A stretch of DNA of 55,400 nucleotides from Actinomycetes bacterium (GTDB taxonomy: Bacteria; Actinomycetota; Actinomycetes; Propionibacteriales; Propionibacteriaceae). Numbering within the stretch: the stretch's first letter is position 1; every line of letters starts with the position of its first letter. The position numbers and the translations under genes were made by a program. The stretch spans positions 1 to 55,400 of the forward strand of contig JAEZHJ010000036.1 in the NCBI GenBank assembly GCA_023436925.1. The letters are read 5' to 3'. Shown piece by piece: positions 1 through 9,400 of the stretch. The notes under the pieces were generated by a model. The model saw nothing but the letters and a program-made list of their open reading frames with translations, was not told the DNA's origin and made no database searches.

Positions 1-2138
1 GCCAGCGGCACCCGGGCGAACCCGATCAGCCGCTGCACCGGACGCACCACCGAGGCGTACGGGTCGTGCAGGTACAGCTGCACCACCTCGACGCCGTCCC
101 GGTCGCCGATATTGGCCACCCGGATCGAGACGGTCACCGACTCGTCGGTGTCCACCTCGGTCGCCGAGGCCTGCGGATCGGTCCACTCGAAGGGCGCGTA
201 GCCCAGGCCGTGGCCGAACGGGAAGGCCGGGGTCGGATCGATGTTCGACACCGTGTTGCGCCGCGCCAGCGGAGCCGCCAGGTAGGTGGACGGCTGCGCA
301 CCGGCCTGGGCGGGGATCGAGACCGGCAGCCGACCGCTCGGGTTCACCCGTCCGCTCAGCACCCCGGCGATCGCGCCGGTGCCCTCCTCGCCCGCGAAGA
401 AGGCCTGCAGGATCGCAGCGGCCGTGTCCGGCGCCTCACCCAGCGCGTACGGGCGTCCGGCCAGCATCACCACGACGACGGGAGTGCCGGTGGCGATCAC
501 CGCGTCCAGCAACTCCTGCTGCGCGCCCGGCAAGGCCAGGGTCTCGGCGTCGCAGCCCTCACCCGAGGTACCGCGGCCGAACAGTCCGGCCCGGTCGCCC
601 AGCGCGAGCACCACCACGTCCGCAGCCTGGGCGGCCGCCAGCGCGTCCTCGAACTCGTCGGTCTCACCGCCGTCCACCGAGGTGCCGCGGACGTGGTCGA
701 TGACCGACTGCGGGAACTCGGTGGTGAGCGCCTCCTTCAGGGTCGGCAGGGCCAACCCCAGCGGCAGGTCGGGGTAGCGCACCCCGACATGCAGCGGGAA
801 GGAGTAGCAGCCCAGCACGGCGTGCGGGTCGTCGGCGTTGGGGCCGATAACCGCGATCCGGCCCGGCGCCGCCAGCGGCAGGACGCCGTCGTTGCGCACC
901 AGGACCACCGCCTCCTCGGCGATCCGCCGGGCCACCTCGCGGTTGGCCGGGGAGTCGAGGTCGATGGTGCCGCGCAGCCCGGACAGGTCCGACAGGTCCA
1001 CGTCGGCCAGGGCCGGCGGGACGGGGGAGTAGTCCGGATCGAGCATCCCGAACTGCGCCTTCTGGGTGAGCACCCGGCGCAGCGCCCGGTCGATCAGCGC
1101 CTCGTCGATCTCGCCCGCCTCGACCGCGGCGACCAGGTCGGCGTTGAACGCCTTGATCGAAGGCAGTTCGACGTCGATCCCGGCTTCCAGCGCCAGCCCG
1201 GCGGCGGCGGTGAAGTCCGCCGCGACCGCATGCAGGGTGTGCAGGAAGCCGATCGCGAAGTAGTCGGAGACGACGGTGCCGTCGAACCCCCAGGTGTCGC
1301 GCAGCAGACCGGTGAGCAAGGCTTCGTCCGCAGCCACCGGGATGCCGTCGATGTCGGTGTAGTTGTTCATCACCGAGCGGACGCCGCTCTCGCGGATCGC
1401 CATCTCGAACGGCGGCAGCATGACATCGGCCAGTTCCCGCGGCCCCATCGACACCGGGGCCAGGTTCCGCCCCGCCCGGGAGGTCGAGTAGCCGACGAAG
1501 TGCTTCAGGGTGGCCACGATGCCGGCGGACTCGAGGCCACGGATGTAGGCCGCGGCCACCTTGCCGACCAGGTACGGGTCCTCGCCGATGGTCTCCTCGA
1601 CCCGGCCCCAGCGCTGGTCGCGGATCACGTCCAGGACGGGAGCGAGCCCCTGGTGGATGCCCAGGGACCGCATGTCCTGTCCGATCCGGGCGGTCATCTC
1701 CTCGATCAACTCGGGATCGAAGGTGGCCCCCCACGACAGCGGTACCGGGTACGCCGTGGCCTGCCAGGCGGCGAAGCCCGCCAGGCACTCCTCGTGCGCC
1801 ATGGCGGGGATGCCGAGCCGGCTCTCCTCCATGATCCGCTGCTGGGTGCGCAGCAGGGAGACCGCCCCGACCGCCGGGTCGACGGGCGCCGTCCCGAACG
1901 GCCGGGTCAACTGACCCAGGCCGCGCGGGAGCAGGACGTCGAGGTCGATCTGCTCGGTCATCTCGTTCTGGTTGGGCGCCACCTCTTCGCCGTCGGCGGA
2001 CGCGCCGACCCAGATGCCGTAGAGCTGTGCGACCTTCTCCGTCACGCTCATCTCGGCGATCAGGGCGTCCACCCGTTCGGCCACCGGCAGGGTGGTGTCG
2101 TGCCACGCCCCCGTGGCCCTGACCTGTGACACTGTCAT
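1..2138 (-). CDS. Glycoside hydrolase family 3 beta-glycosidase, C-terminus cut by window edge
   Basis: The frame is open from an ATG at 2138 down to base 1 (712 codons visible, no stop reached), so the C-terminus is missing. It reads as a GH3 enzyme: an N-terminal barrel with KHFVGYS and NNYTDIDG, the nucleophile motif VVSDY with Asp292 as predicted catalytic residue, then a second domain (AVIGPNADD, GEGCDAETL) and the start of a fibronectin-III-like domain (FPFGHGLGY). There is no signal peptide, so it probably cleaves imported oligosaccharides in the cytoplasm. The start overlaps the stop of the upstream permease (ATGA), making it the last visible gene of the ABC importer operon. Substrate (beta-glucoside or xyloside) cannot be told from sequence. 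Confidence 0.93.
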   Translation of the reverse strand, partial: MTVSQVRATGAWHDTTLPVAERVDALIAEMSVTEKVAQLYGIWVGASADGEEVAPNQNEMTEQIDLDVLLPRGLGQLTRPFGTAPVDPAVGAVSLLRTQQRIMEESRLGIPAMAHEECLAGFAAWQATAYPVPLSWGATFDPELIEEMTARIGQDMRSLGIHQGLAPVLDVIRDQRWGRVEETIGEDPYLVGKVAAAYIRGLESAGIVATLKHFVGYSTSRAGRNLAPVSMGPRELADVMLPPFEMAIRESGVRSVMNNYTDIDGIPVAADEALLTGLLRDTWGFDGTVVSDYFAIGFLHTLHAVAADFTAAAGLALEAGIDVELPSIKAFNADLVAAVEAGEIDEALIDRALRRVLTQKAQFGMLDPDYSPVPPALADVDLSDLSGLRGTIDLDSPANREVARRIAEEAVVLVRNDGVLPLAAPGRIAVIGPNADDPHAVLGCYSFPLHVGVRYPDLPLGLALPTLKEALTTEFPQSVIDHVRGTSVDGGETDEFEDALAAAQAADVVVLALGDRAGLFGRGTSGEGCDAETLALPGAQQELLDAVIATGTPVVVVMLAGRPYALGEAPDTAAAILQAFFAGEEGTGAIAGVLSGRVNPSGRLPVSIPAQAGAQPSTYLAAPLARRNTVSNIDPTPAFPFGHGLGYAPFEWTDPQASATEVDTDESVTVSIRVANIGDRDGVEVVQLYLHDPYASVVRPVQRLIGFARVPL

Positions 2139-3022
2139 CCCTTCACAGCTCCGGTGAGCCCGCCCACGATGCGCTTCTCCGCGGCGATGAAGAACAGCAG
2201 CGCCGGAAGCATGGACAACGAGGTGTAGGCGAGCACCGCACCGGTGTCCTGCGAGTACTGGGTCGCGAACTGGGTGACACCCAGCGGCAGCGTCCACAGG
2301 TTCTGCGGCATGCCGCCGGCAGCCATGATCAGCAACGGCAGCAGGTACGCGTTCCACGAGCCGATGAAGGCCAGCACACCCACGGTGGTCAGGCCCGGCA
2401 TCGAGAGCGGCAGCATGATCCGCCAGAAGAAGCCGATCCGCGATGCGCCGTCGATCGACGCCGCCTCCTCCAGCTCATCCGGGATGGCCTTCAGGAAGGG
2501 CACCAGGATGATGATCGTCGTCGGCAGCGCGAAGGCGATCTGCGGCAGGATCACGCCGGCGAAGGTGCCGTGCAGCCCGAGACTGCGAATCAGCAGGTTC
2601 AGCGGCAGGGAGGCAACCGTCAGCGGGAACATCAGGCCAGCCGCGAAGACCGAGTACAACGCGCCGCGGCCGCGGAAGTTGTACTTGGCGATCACGAAGG
2701 CGGCCATGATGCCCAGGACGCAGACACCGAGCGTCGTACCGACCGCGACGACGCCGGAGGAGAACAGCGAGCCCCAGAACCGTTCCGAACCGAGGACGTT
2801 GACGTAGTTGACCACTGACCACGGGTTGGGCCAGCCCGCCGGGTTGGCGTTGATGTCGGCGTTGGTGCGGAAGCCGTTGAGCCAGACGTACAGCACCGGC
2901 ACGACCGAGACCACGACGATCATGTAGGCGATCACGTAGATCAGCGGCGAGGACCAGCTGAAGGCGGACTTGGCACGCACCGGCGGACGCTGCTCAGTGG
3001 CAGTGGCTACTGCGGTGGCCAT
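2135..3022 (-). CDS. Carbohydrate ABC transporter permease, MalG type
   Basis: A 295-residue inner-membrane permease with about six transmembrane segments. The binding-protein-dependent transport signature that docks the ATPase is visible as EEAASIDGASRIGFFWRIML. I choose the ATG at 3022 (MATAVATATEQ) because a GAGGGGGG ribosome-binding site lies just upstream and the previous permease stops 2 nt before it; a longer in-frame start exists but would run into the upstream gene. It is the second permease of a sugar importer. No MalK-type ATPase is encoded in the window, so the pair probably uses a shared MsiK-like ATPase encoded elsewhere, as is common in actinobacteria (family knowledge). Confidence 0.95.
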   Translation of the reverse strand: MATAVATATEQRPPVRAKSAFSWSSPLIYVIAYMIVVVSVVPVLYVWLNGFRTNADINANPAGWPNPWSVVNYVNVLGSERFWGSLFSSGVVAVGTTLGVCVLGIMAAFVIAKYNFRGRGALYSVFAAGLMFPLTVASLPLNLLIRSLGLHGTFAGVILPQIAFALPTTIIILVPFLKAIPDELEEAASIDGASRIGFFWRIMLPLSMPGLTTVGVLAFIGSWNAYLLPLLIMAAGGMPQNLWTLPLGVTQFATQYSQDTGAVLAYTSLSMLPALLFFIAAEKRIVGGLTGAVKG

Positions 3023-3023
3023 G

Positions 3024-3989
3024 TCAGCGCACCCCCCTCGTGACGGAGCCGGCCAAATCCCGGCGCATGGCAAGGCGCTGGTAGACCAGCGCGACGGTCA
3101 GTGAGATCACAAACAGGATGACGGCGATGGCGCTGCCGTAGCCCGGCCGGGTCTGGCCGTTCACGATCATGTACACCGCCATCGTGTTCGTCGCATTCAG
3201 GGGGCCGCCACGCGTGGTGACCCAGACCATGTCGAACAGCTGCAGCGAGCCGATCATCGACAAGAAGACCCAGATCCGGATGGTCGGGCCGAGCAGCGGC
3301 AGGGTGATGAACCACTGGGCCTTCCACCAGCCGGCGCCGTCGATGGCGGCCGCCTCGTGGAGCTCGTCGGGCACACCCTGCAGGCCGGCGAGCATGATCA
3401 GGATCGCGAACCCGAGGTACTTCCAGGAGATGATGCCGAACATCACCCACAGGGCGATGTCGGGGTCACCCAGCCAGGGGCGGGCGAGCTCTCCGAGACC
3501 GACCATCTCGAGCATGGCGTTGATGAAGCCGTCGGGGGACAGCAGCAGGTTCCACGACAGACCCGCGATGACCTCGGCCAGGACGTACGGCACGAAGATC
3601 GCGGCGCGGATGAACGCGCGGCCCTTCAGCTTGCGGTTGAGCAGCATCGCTGCGGCGATCGCGAGCGGACCCTGGATCAGGATCGACGCGATGAGGATCG
3701 AGAAGTTGTTCCCGATCGCCTGCAGGAAGTCCGAGTCAGTGAACGCCTCGATGTAGTTGTCGAACCCGATGAACCGCTCGAGCGGGCCGAGGCCGTTCCA
3801 GTTGAAGAGGCTGTACACGGCCGCGAGAACGACCGGCAGGATGACGAAGGTGAGGAAGACGACCAGGGCGGGGCCGGCGAAGACGCCGATCTCCACCCAC
3901 TTGCGGGTCGCGCCCGCGCGGGGCTTCCTCCGGTTGGCGGGGGCAGGGCCCGCGGAGACCGCGGGCCCTGCCAGTGTGGTGTCTGCCAT
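3024..3989 (-). CDS. Carbohydrate ABC transporter permease, MalF type
   Basis: A 321-residue sugar permease starting MADTTLAGP at the ATG at 3989; the longer frame upstream would overlap the binding-protein gene. Residues 1-28 are a soluble Ala/Pro/Arg-rich leader, followed by about six membrane helices. The EAA-loop motif HEAAAIDGAGWWKAQWFITLP contacts the ATPase. The gene lies 5 nt after the lipoprotein stop and 1 nt before the MalG-type permease start, so the three are surely co-transcribed. With the other permease it forms the membrane channel of the importer. Confidence 0.95.
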   Translation of the reverse strand: MADTTLAGPAVSAGPAPANRRKPRAGATRKWVEIGVFAGPALVVFLTFVILPVVLAAVYSLFNWNGLGPLERFIGFDNYIEAFTDSDFLQAIGNNFSILIASILIQGPLAIAAAMLLNRKLKGRAFIRAAIFVPYVLAEVIAGLSWNLLLSPDGFINAMLEMVGLGELARPWLGDPDIALWVMFGIISWKYLGFAILIMLAGLQGVPDELHEAAAIDGAGWWKAQWFITLPLLGPTIRIWVFLSMIGSLQLFDMVWVTTRGGPLNATNTMAVYMIVNGQTRPGYGSAIAVILFVISLTVALVYQRLAMRRDLAGSVTRGVR

Positions 3990-3994
3990 GGAAC

Positions 3995-5329
3995 TTACAG
4001 CTTCGCTGCAGTGTCCTTGAGGGCCTTCACGATGTCCTCGGGAGTGCCCTTGCCGCCCATCAGGTTGACGATCGCGTCGTTCAGCGGGTTGCCGAACTCC
4101 GGACCGAGCGCGCTGTCGAGCCACAGCTGGACGTAGGACGAGCCGGCCAGACCGGAGGCGATCGCCTTCAGGTTCTCGTCGGTCAGGGCCTCGGCAGCGG
4201 CCGGGTTGGCCGGGATGCCGGAACCGGCGGCGGCGAAGGCCTTCTGGACCTCGTCGCTGACCAGGTACTGGGCGAACTCAACCGCGACGTCAGGAGCGTC
4301 CTTGTACACGCCGAAGGCGTCGCCGCCACCCATGGTGATGGTCGGGTCACCGGCGGTGCCGGGGATGCTCGGGAAGGGGAACCAGCCGAGGAAGGCCGGG
4401 ACCTTGGCATCGGGAGCGAGGGAGCCGATCTGGCCCGCGTTCCAGGCACCCATGAACTCCATCGCGGCCTTGCCGTTGGCGACCATGCCGGCGGAGGAGT
4501 CAGCGCCCTGCTGGGCGGAGGTGGCCAGGAAGCCCTTCTGGAAGGGATCGGTGCCCACGAACTCCTTGAGCTTGTTGCCGGCCTCGACCCAGCACGGATC
4601 GTCGAAGTTGAGCGCCGGGATGGCGGTCTGCAGGGTCTCGACAGAGCAGGTGTTCAGCGCGAACTGGTACCACCAGTGGCCGGCCGGCCACTTGTCCTTG
4701 GCGCCGACCGCGATCGGGACGACGTCGATGGCCTTGAGCTTGGCGACGGCGTCGCTGAGCTCGGTCAGGGTCTTCGGCGTGCCGGTGATGCCGGCCTTCT
4801 CGAAGAGGTCCTTGTTGTACCAGACGCCGGTGATGCCGAAGGTGAAGGGCAGGCCGTACTGCTTGCCGTCAACCTCCCACGGCTTGGCGACGCCACCGAA
4901 CTTGGAGATGGTGTCGGCAGCAGCGGTGGTCAGGTCCTTCAGGTAACCCGCCTCGACCTGGGCGCGAACCTCGCCGCCCGGCCAGACCTGGAAGACGTCG
5001 GGCGCCGCGTCGCCGCCGGCCTGCAGGGCCTGCGGGATCAGGGTGCGCTGGAGCTCCTCGTTCTGGTAGCCCGTGGCCTCGATGGTGACGCCGGGGTGCG
5101 ACGCCTCGAAGTCACGCGCCGCCTTGTCCCAGATGCCCTTCAGCGGATCGGCGGTCCCGTTGTGCCACATGCGAATGGTGACCTGCTCGACCGGAGCGCT
5201 GGGCGCCGCGGAGCCGGTCTCACTGGGAGACGAGGGTGCAGGGCTCGGAGCCGGAGAGCAACCGGCCAGGCCGAGGGCCACCGCCGTTGCGGCGAGACCT
5301 GCGAGCCCCCTTGACGTGAATTTGTTCAT
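3995..5329 (-). CDS. Extracellular sugar-binding lipoprotein of ABC importer
   Basis: A 444-residue solute-binding protein, family 1 (UgpB/MalE-like). The N-terminus has a lipoprotein signal (LGLAGC, Cys24 as lipidation site) followed by a Ser/Pro/Ala-rich linker. Typical binding-protein segments follow: RMWHNGTADPLKG, GVWYNKDLFEKAGI, and GKAAMEFMGAWN. It captures sugar outside the membrane and delivers it to the two permeases. The ATG at 5329 is preceded by a GAGAGG ribosome-binding sequence. It is the first gene of the four-gene operon and sits directly behind a promoter region with several palindromes. Ligand identity is unknown; the GH3 partner suggests a beta-linked oligosaccharide. Confidence 0.95.
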   Translation of the reverse strand: MNKFTSRGLAGLAATAVALGLAGCSPAPSPAPSSPSETGSAAPSAPVEQVTIRMWHNGTADPLKGIWDKAARDFEASHPGVTIEATGYQNEELQRTLIPQALQAGGDAAPDVFQVWPGGEVRAQVEAGYLKDLTTAAADTISKFGGVAKPWEVDGKQYGLPFTFGITGVWYNKDLFEKAGITGTPKTLTELSDAVAKLKAIDVVPIAVGAKDKWPAGHWWYQFALNTCSVETLQTAIPALNFDDPCWVEAGNKLKEFVGTDPFQKGFLATSAQQGADSSAGMVANGKAAMEFMGAWNAGQIGSLAPDAKVPAFLGWFPFPSIPGTAGDPTITMGGGDAFGVYKDAPDVAVEFAQYLVSDEVQKAFAAAGSGIPANPAAAEALTDENLKAIASGLAGSSYVQLWLDSALGPEFGNPLNDAIVNLMGGKGTPEDIVKALKDTAAKL

Positions 5330-5347
5330 CCTTGAACCTCTCGAAAG

Positions 5348-5460
5348 TTTCGACCGAACGGTCGAAAATGGCTAGGCGCTCTCAGCGTAGAAGTGCGCCG
5401 AGTATGCGGTCAACCGCAACATATCTCGGTGCGATAACGATTTCGATACCGTTACCGACC
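5348..5460 (-). promoter_or_regulatory. Promoter and three palindromic operators of the sugar-import operon
   Basis: On the minus strand a -35-like TTGACC (5408-5413) and -10-like TACGCT (5384-5389) are 18 bp apart. Three palindromes surround them: TTTCGACCG/CGGTCGAAA with a 2-bp spacer at 5348-5367 (downstream of the expected transcript start), TGCGGT/ACCGCA at 5405-5418 covering the -35, and an 18-of-24 matching imperfect palindrome at 5433-5456 containing GATAACG and CGTTACC. A further TTTTCGAAAA lies at 5512-5521. LacI-family control is the usual case for such operons; no regulator gene is adjacent. Confidence 0.7.
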
Positions 5461-5538
5461 CCTCCGCGCATTTTCCCTCGCCGGACATCCCTCCGCGGCA
5501 ACTCTTGGCGGTTTTCGAAAATCGGCTCGCTCCGACCC

Positions 5539-5844
5539 TCAGGACAGGTTCTCGCGGTCCCGGACCGGGTCGACGATCTTGTCGAGCGGGCTGGCGGCCG
5601 GGGCCGGATCGGCGTCATTGCCGACCAGGGCCGCGCGAGTGGCGGCCTCGTCCTGCAGCGCCCGGGCGATCCGGTCGCGGACCGCGGCCGGGATCGGTGG
5701 TCCGGGCTGAGTGGACAGCAGGTGCCGGATGGCAGCGTCGACCTCCGGCGGGAGATCGGCGTCCTCGGCGGGTTCGTGTGGCATGGGTTCCTCGACGGGC
5801 GGCGACACCGGGTCGGACGCATCAGGGGGCAGTTCGGTTCCCAT
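5539..5844 (-). CDS. Small acidic soluble protein in the sigM operon, unknown function
   Basis: A 101-residue protein rich in Pro, Glu and Asp. I do not recognise a domain. Residues about 34-68 (PPEVDAAIRHLL ... IPAAVRDRIARAL) look helical. There is no membrane segment and no Cys. Its ATG overlaps the sigM stop (ATGA), so the two are translationally coupled. In many actinobacteria the gene after a sigM-type ECF sigma factor encodes a membrane-bound anti-sigma factor; the position suggests a sigma-related role, but the missing membrane helix argues against a classical one. Function remains unassigned. Confidence 0.75.
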   Translation of the reverse strand: MGTELPPDASDPVSPPVEEPMPHEPAEDADLPPEVDAAIRHLLSTQPGPPIPAAVRDRIARALQDEAATRAALVGNDADPAPAASPLDKIVDPVRDRENLS

Positions 5845-6407
5845 CAGACCTCCACCAGGTGCTTCAGCAGTGGCGCCAGCCGGGCCCGCCCGCGGGAGCA
5901 GCGGCTCTTCACGGTTCCCGGCGCGCAGCCGAGGATCGCCGCCGCCTCCTCGACAGAGCGTCCCTCGAGGTCGACCAGGATCAGGGCGGCCCGCTGGTCG
6001 GGTCCGAGTCCGGCCAGGGCCCGTTCCACCTCCGCGGCGAGTTCGCGGCGCAGCAGCGTCTCCTCCGGTCCCGCCTGGCTGCCGGGCAGTCCGGCGACCA
6101 CCTCCTCACCCAGACCCCCGGGGTAGGCCGGCCGGGCCTTGGCCCGGCGCAGCCGGTCGAAGCACGCGTTCAGCACGATCCGGTACAGCCAGGTCCCCAC
6201 CGCTGCCTGGCCGCGGAAGGAGCCGGCTCGCCGGAAGGCCGCCAGCATCGCCTCCTGCAGCACCTCCTCGGCGTCGGCCGGGTGCTGCAGCGTCCGCAGC
6301 GCCAGCGCCCACAGCCGGTCAGCGTGGCGGGAGAAGAGCTCGGTGAAGGCGTCCGGGTCGCCGGCGACGTGCGCGGCCAGCAGGGCCTGGTCGTCGGCCT
6401 CGCTCAT
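5844..6407 (-). CDS. sigM: ECF RNA polymerase sigma factor, SigM-like
   Basis: A 187-residue extracytoplasmic-function sigma factor. Region 2 spans about residues 15-80 (DAFTELFSRHADRLWALAL, then DAEEVLQEAMLAAFR), followed by a linker and region 4 near the C-terminus (LGPDQRAALILVDLEGRSV, then GTVKSRCSRGRARL). It redirects RNA polymerase to a stress regulon. I chose the ATG at 6407 (MSEADDQ) because it overlaps the murJ stop (ATGA); the longer in-frame extension lies inside murJ. The order DUF6049-murJ-sigM matches the mycobacterial Rv3909-Rv3911 block from memory, which supports the sigM name. Confidence 0.9.
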   Translation of the reverse strand: MSEADDQALLAAHVAGDPDAFTELFSRHADRLWALALRTLQHPADAEEVLQEAMLAAFRRAGSFRGQAAVGTWLYRIVLNACFDRLRRAKARPAYPGGLGEEVVAGLPGSQAGPEETLLRRELAAEVERALAGLGPDQRAALILVDLEGRSVEEAAAILGCAPGTVKSRCSRGRARLAPLLKHLVEV

Positions 6408-9400
6408 CCCAGCACCGCCACCTCGGCGACCTCGCCGCGATAGTAGTCGTCGCCGACCGGGGGCAGTTCGGTCAGGTAGACCAGGACGTAGCGGGTCACC
6501 TCCGCGTCGAAGCCGAGCTCGAACCGGCCGCTGCCGGACTCGGCCCGCTGCACCTTGCGCCACTGCTGCTCCGACTCCATCGGCGCCTCGCCGGTCGCCG
6601 GCTCGGCGGGCACCCGGACCTCGACCGCGGTCGGGCCGCCGACCAGGGTCAGCCGGACCATCCGCACCGAGGTCGCCTCGCCCAGATCGAGTACCAACCC
6701 GACTCCGGGCTTCAGGCCGCCCAGGGTCGGCAGCGTGCGGTACCGCTCGGTCCGCCAGGTCGTCTCCGGATCGCCGTCGATGGCGGCCACCACCTGCTTG
6801 GGGTTCTCCTGAGCGCTGCCGCCGTCCGCGCGGGGGTCGAAGTCGGTGGCCGCCGCGATCTGGACGGCGGTCGGGGCCTGGATCGTCGGCTCCTCCGGGT
6901 TCGGACCCTCGCCTCCGCCGACCAGGACAGACACCAGCCAGATGATCGCGACGATGGCGACCGCCCCGGCCAGGATGAGCAGTCCCGCGCGAGCCGGACG
7001 GCGGATCGGTCTGGGCGGCGGCACGGGGGACCGCGGGGTCGCCGGACCGCCGGCAGGGCTGGCCGGCGGCGGCACCGGGGTGTACGGCGGCGGGGTGTCC
7101 TCGGCGATCGCCGCCGGGCCCGGGTCGGTGAACAGGAAGTCCTCGGGCAGCTCCTCGCTCACCTCGAACCGGGGCCGGGCCGGGGTCGGCACGGGAGGAG
7201 CCACCGCCGAGACAGCGGGGGCACCGTCGGGCTGACCGCGATCCAGCCGCAGCCGCAGGTCGGCCGCTGAGCTGATCGGGCCGAGCACCAGCGACAGCTC
7301 GGTGGTGACCTCGGCGGCGGTGGTGAGCCGCGACGCGTTCTGGCGGGGCCGCGGCGACAGGATCCGGTCGACCACCACGTCGACCGGATGGGCGACGCCC
7401 GTCCGCACCTGGCTGGGCAGCAGCAGGCGACCATCTGACGTCGGCGCCGCCAGCAGCCCGTAGGCGTCACCACCCGGCCAGCGGGCGACCAGGCAGGCGT
7501 ACAGCAGCCGGCCCAGCGCCGCCACATCGGCCGCCTCGCCGTCGGCGGGGTCGGACGGTTCCCCGGAGAGCACCTCGTCGACCAGCAGCCCGGTGACCTT
7601 GACGTTCCCGCTGGCGGTGATCAGGACGGTCGCCGGGGAGAGCCGGCGGTGGTGAAGGCCGTCGGCGTGAAGCCCGACCAGGGCGTCCGACACCTCGCGG
7701 ACCACCCAGGCCGTCTCCACCCCGGTCAGCGGCCCACCGGCCAGCACCAGCTGCAGGGTCTGGCCGGTCGCGTACTCGTAGACGATGTAGGCGCCGTGCT
7801 CGCCGGGGGACGGGCGCACCACATCCAGCACCCGCAGGAACCGGGAGTCGGTGGCCAGTGCCGCCCGTCGCGCGGCGTCCAGCAGGTCCTCGGTGCGGGG
7901 ATCGCCCTCGGCCAGCAGGTGGATCAGCACCGGACGGGTCAGGACGGTGTCATCGGCCCGCCAGGTCTGCAGCCCGTCGCTCTCGGCCAGCAACTCGGCC
8001 AGCCGGTAGCGGCCGGCGAGCGCCCGGCCGATGTCGATCAGGTTGGTCGGCTCGGCGGCCAGGTCCTCGACCGGCGCGGGGACGTCCGGCGGCGGGAAGT
8101 CCAGGACGGCGGCCGGTGGGTGGTCGGGCTGGTCGGCGTCGTCCCGGTCAGGATCCGGGCCGGCCACCGCCGCGGCCGGCGCCGGACCCGGGGTTTCGAC
8201 CGGCTCCTCGCCCGGCACGGGGAGACCGTCTGCGACCAGTTCCTCGACCGCCAGCGGGACCTCCGCCTCCTCGGCCGGGGCAGGCCGCCGGCGCAGCACC
8301 GAGAGCAACTCGGCCGCCTCGGGGATCCGCAGCTGCTTGGCGGTGAAGAAGAACACGATCACCGCCAGCCCGGCCGCGACCGCCAGGCCGAGCAGTTGCC
8401 AGCCCAGCCCGCCCAGGCGAGCCAGGCCCAGGTTCACCGCCCAGGCGACCAGCGCGGCCGGGACGGCAGCCACCAGCAGCCGCACCAGGTGCTGGACGGT
8501 GTCGCGTCCGGCCAGGCCGGGGATCCGCCGGCCGAGCGCACGGTGGGTGAGGTAGAGCCCCAGCACATAGGCCACCGAGTACGACAGGGCGAGCCGGGCG
8601 GCCACCGTCCCCGGGTCGTCGAAGGGGAGCACGAGGGCCACCGCGACCGCCGCGTTCGCGCCCGAGATGGCGATCTGGAGCAGGAACGGGGTGCGGGTGT
8701 TGTCGATCGCGTAGAAGGCGCGCAAGTACAGGTACTGGACGGTGAACGGCACCAGCCCGACCGCGAAGGCCATCAGCGCCCAGGCGACGTAGTGGTAGTC
8801 GTCGGCGCCATTGCCGTTGCCGAACAGCACCCGGGTGATCGGGTCGGCCAGCACCAGCAGGCCCAGGCTGGCCGGCACCAGGAACGTGGTGGCCAGCCGG
8901 ACCGCCCGGGTGGTCTCGGAGGTCACCCCGGCGAGATTGCCGGCGACCGCCGCCCGGGAGGCGGCCGGGAGCATGGCTGTGGCGAGGGAGACGGTGAGTA
9001 GCGAGTGCGGCAGGATCCAGATCAGGTAGGCGTTCTGGTAGGCCGTGATGCCGGCACCGCCGGTGCCCATCGGGGCCGCGGTCGAGGCCAGGTTGGTCAC
9101 CACCACCTGCGCCAGCGAGGTCAGCGCGACATAGCCGACCATCCACTTGGCGATGTGGAAGGTGCGGCCGAGCCCGGTCCCCTTCAGGTCGAACCGGGGC
9201 CGGTAGCGGATGCCGGCCTTCTTCAGGTACGGCAGCAGGACCAGGGTCTGCAGCGCGATGCCGAGGCTCGACCCGACGGCCAGCAGGACCACCTGCTGGT
9301 TGGTGAACGCGGCGCCGCGGGCGACGTTGGTGCCCCAGATCCCGATGTAGAGGCCGAAGACGCCGATCGCGACCACGTTGTTGACGATCGGCGCCCACAT

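Noticed and set aside
66..2129. A 687-codon plus-strand frame opposite the GH3 gene
   Set aside because: Shadow frame; the minus strand carries clear GH3 motifs, including the VVSDY nucleophile.
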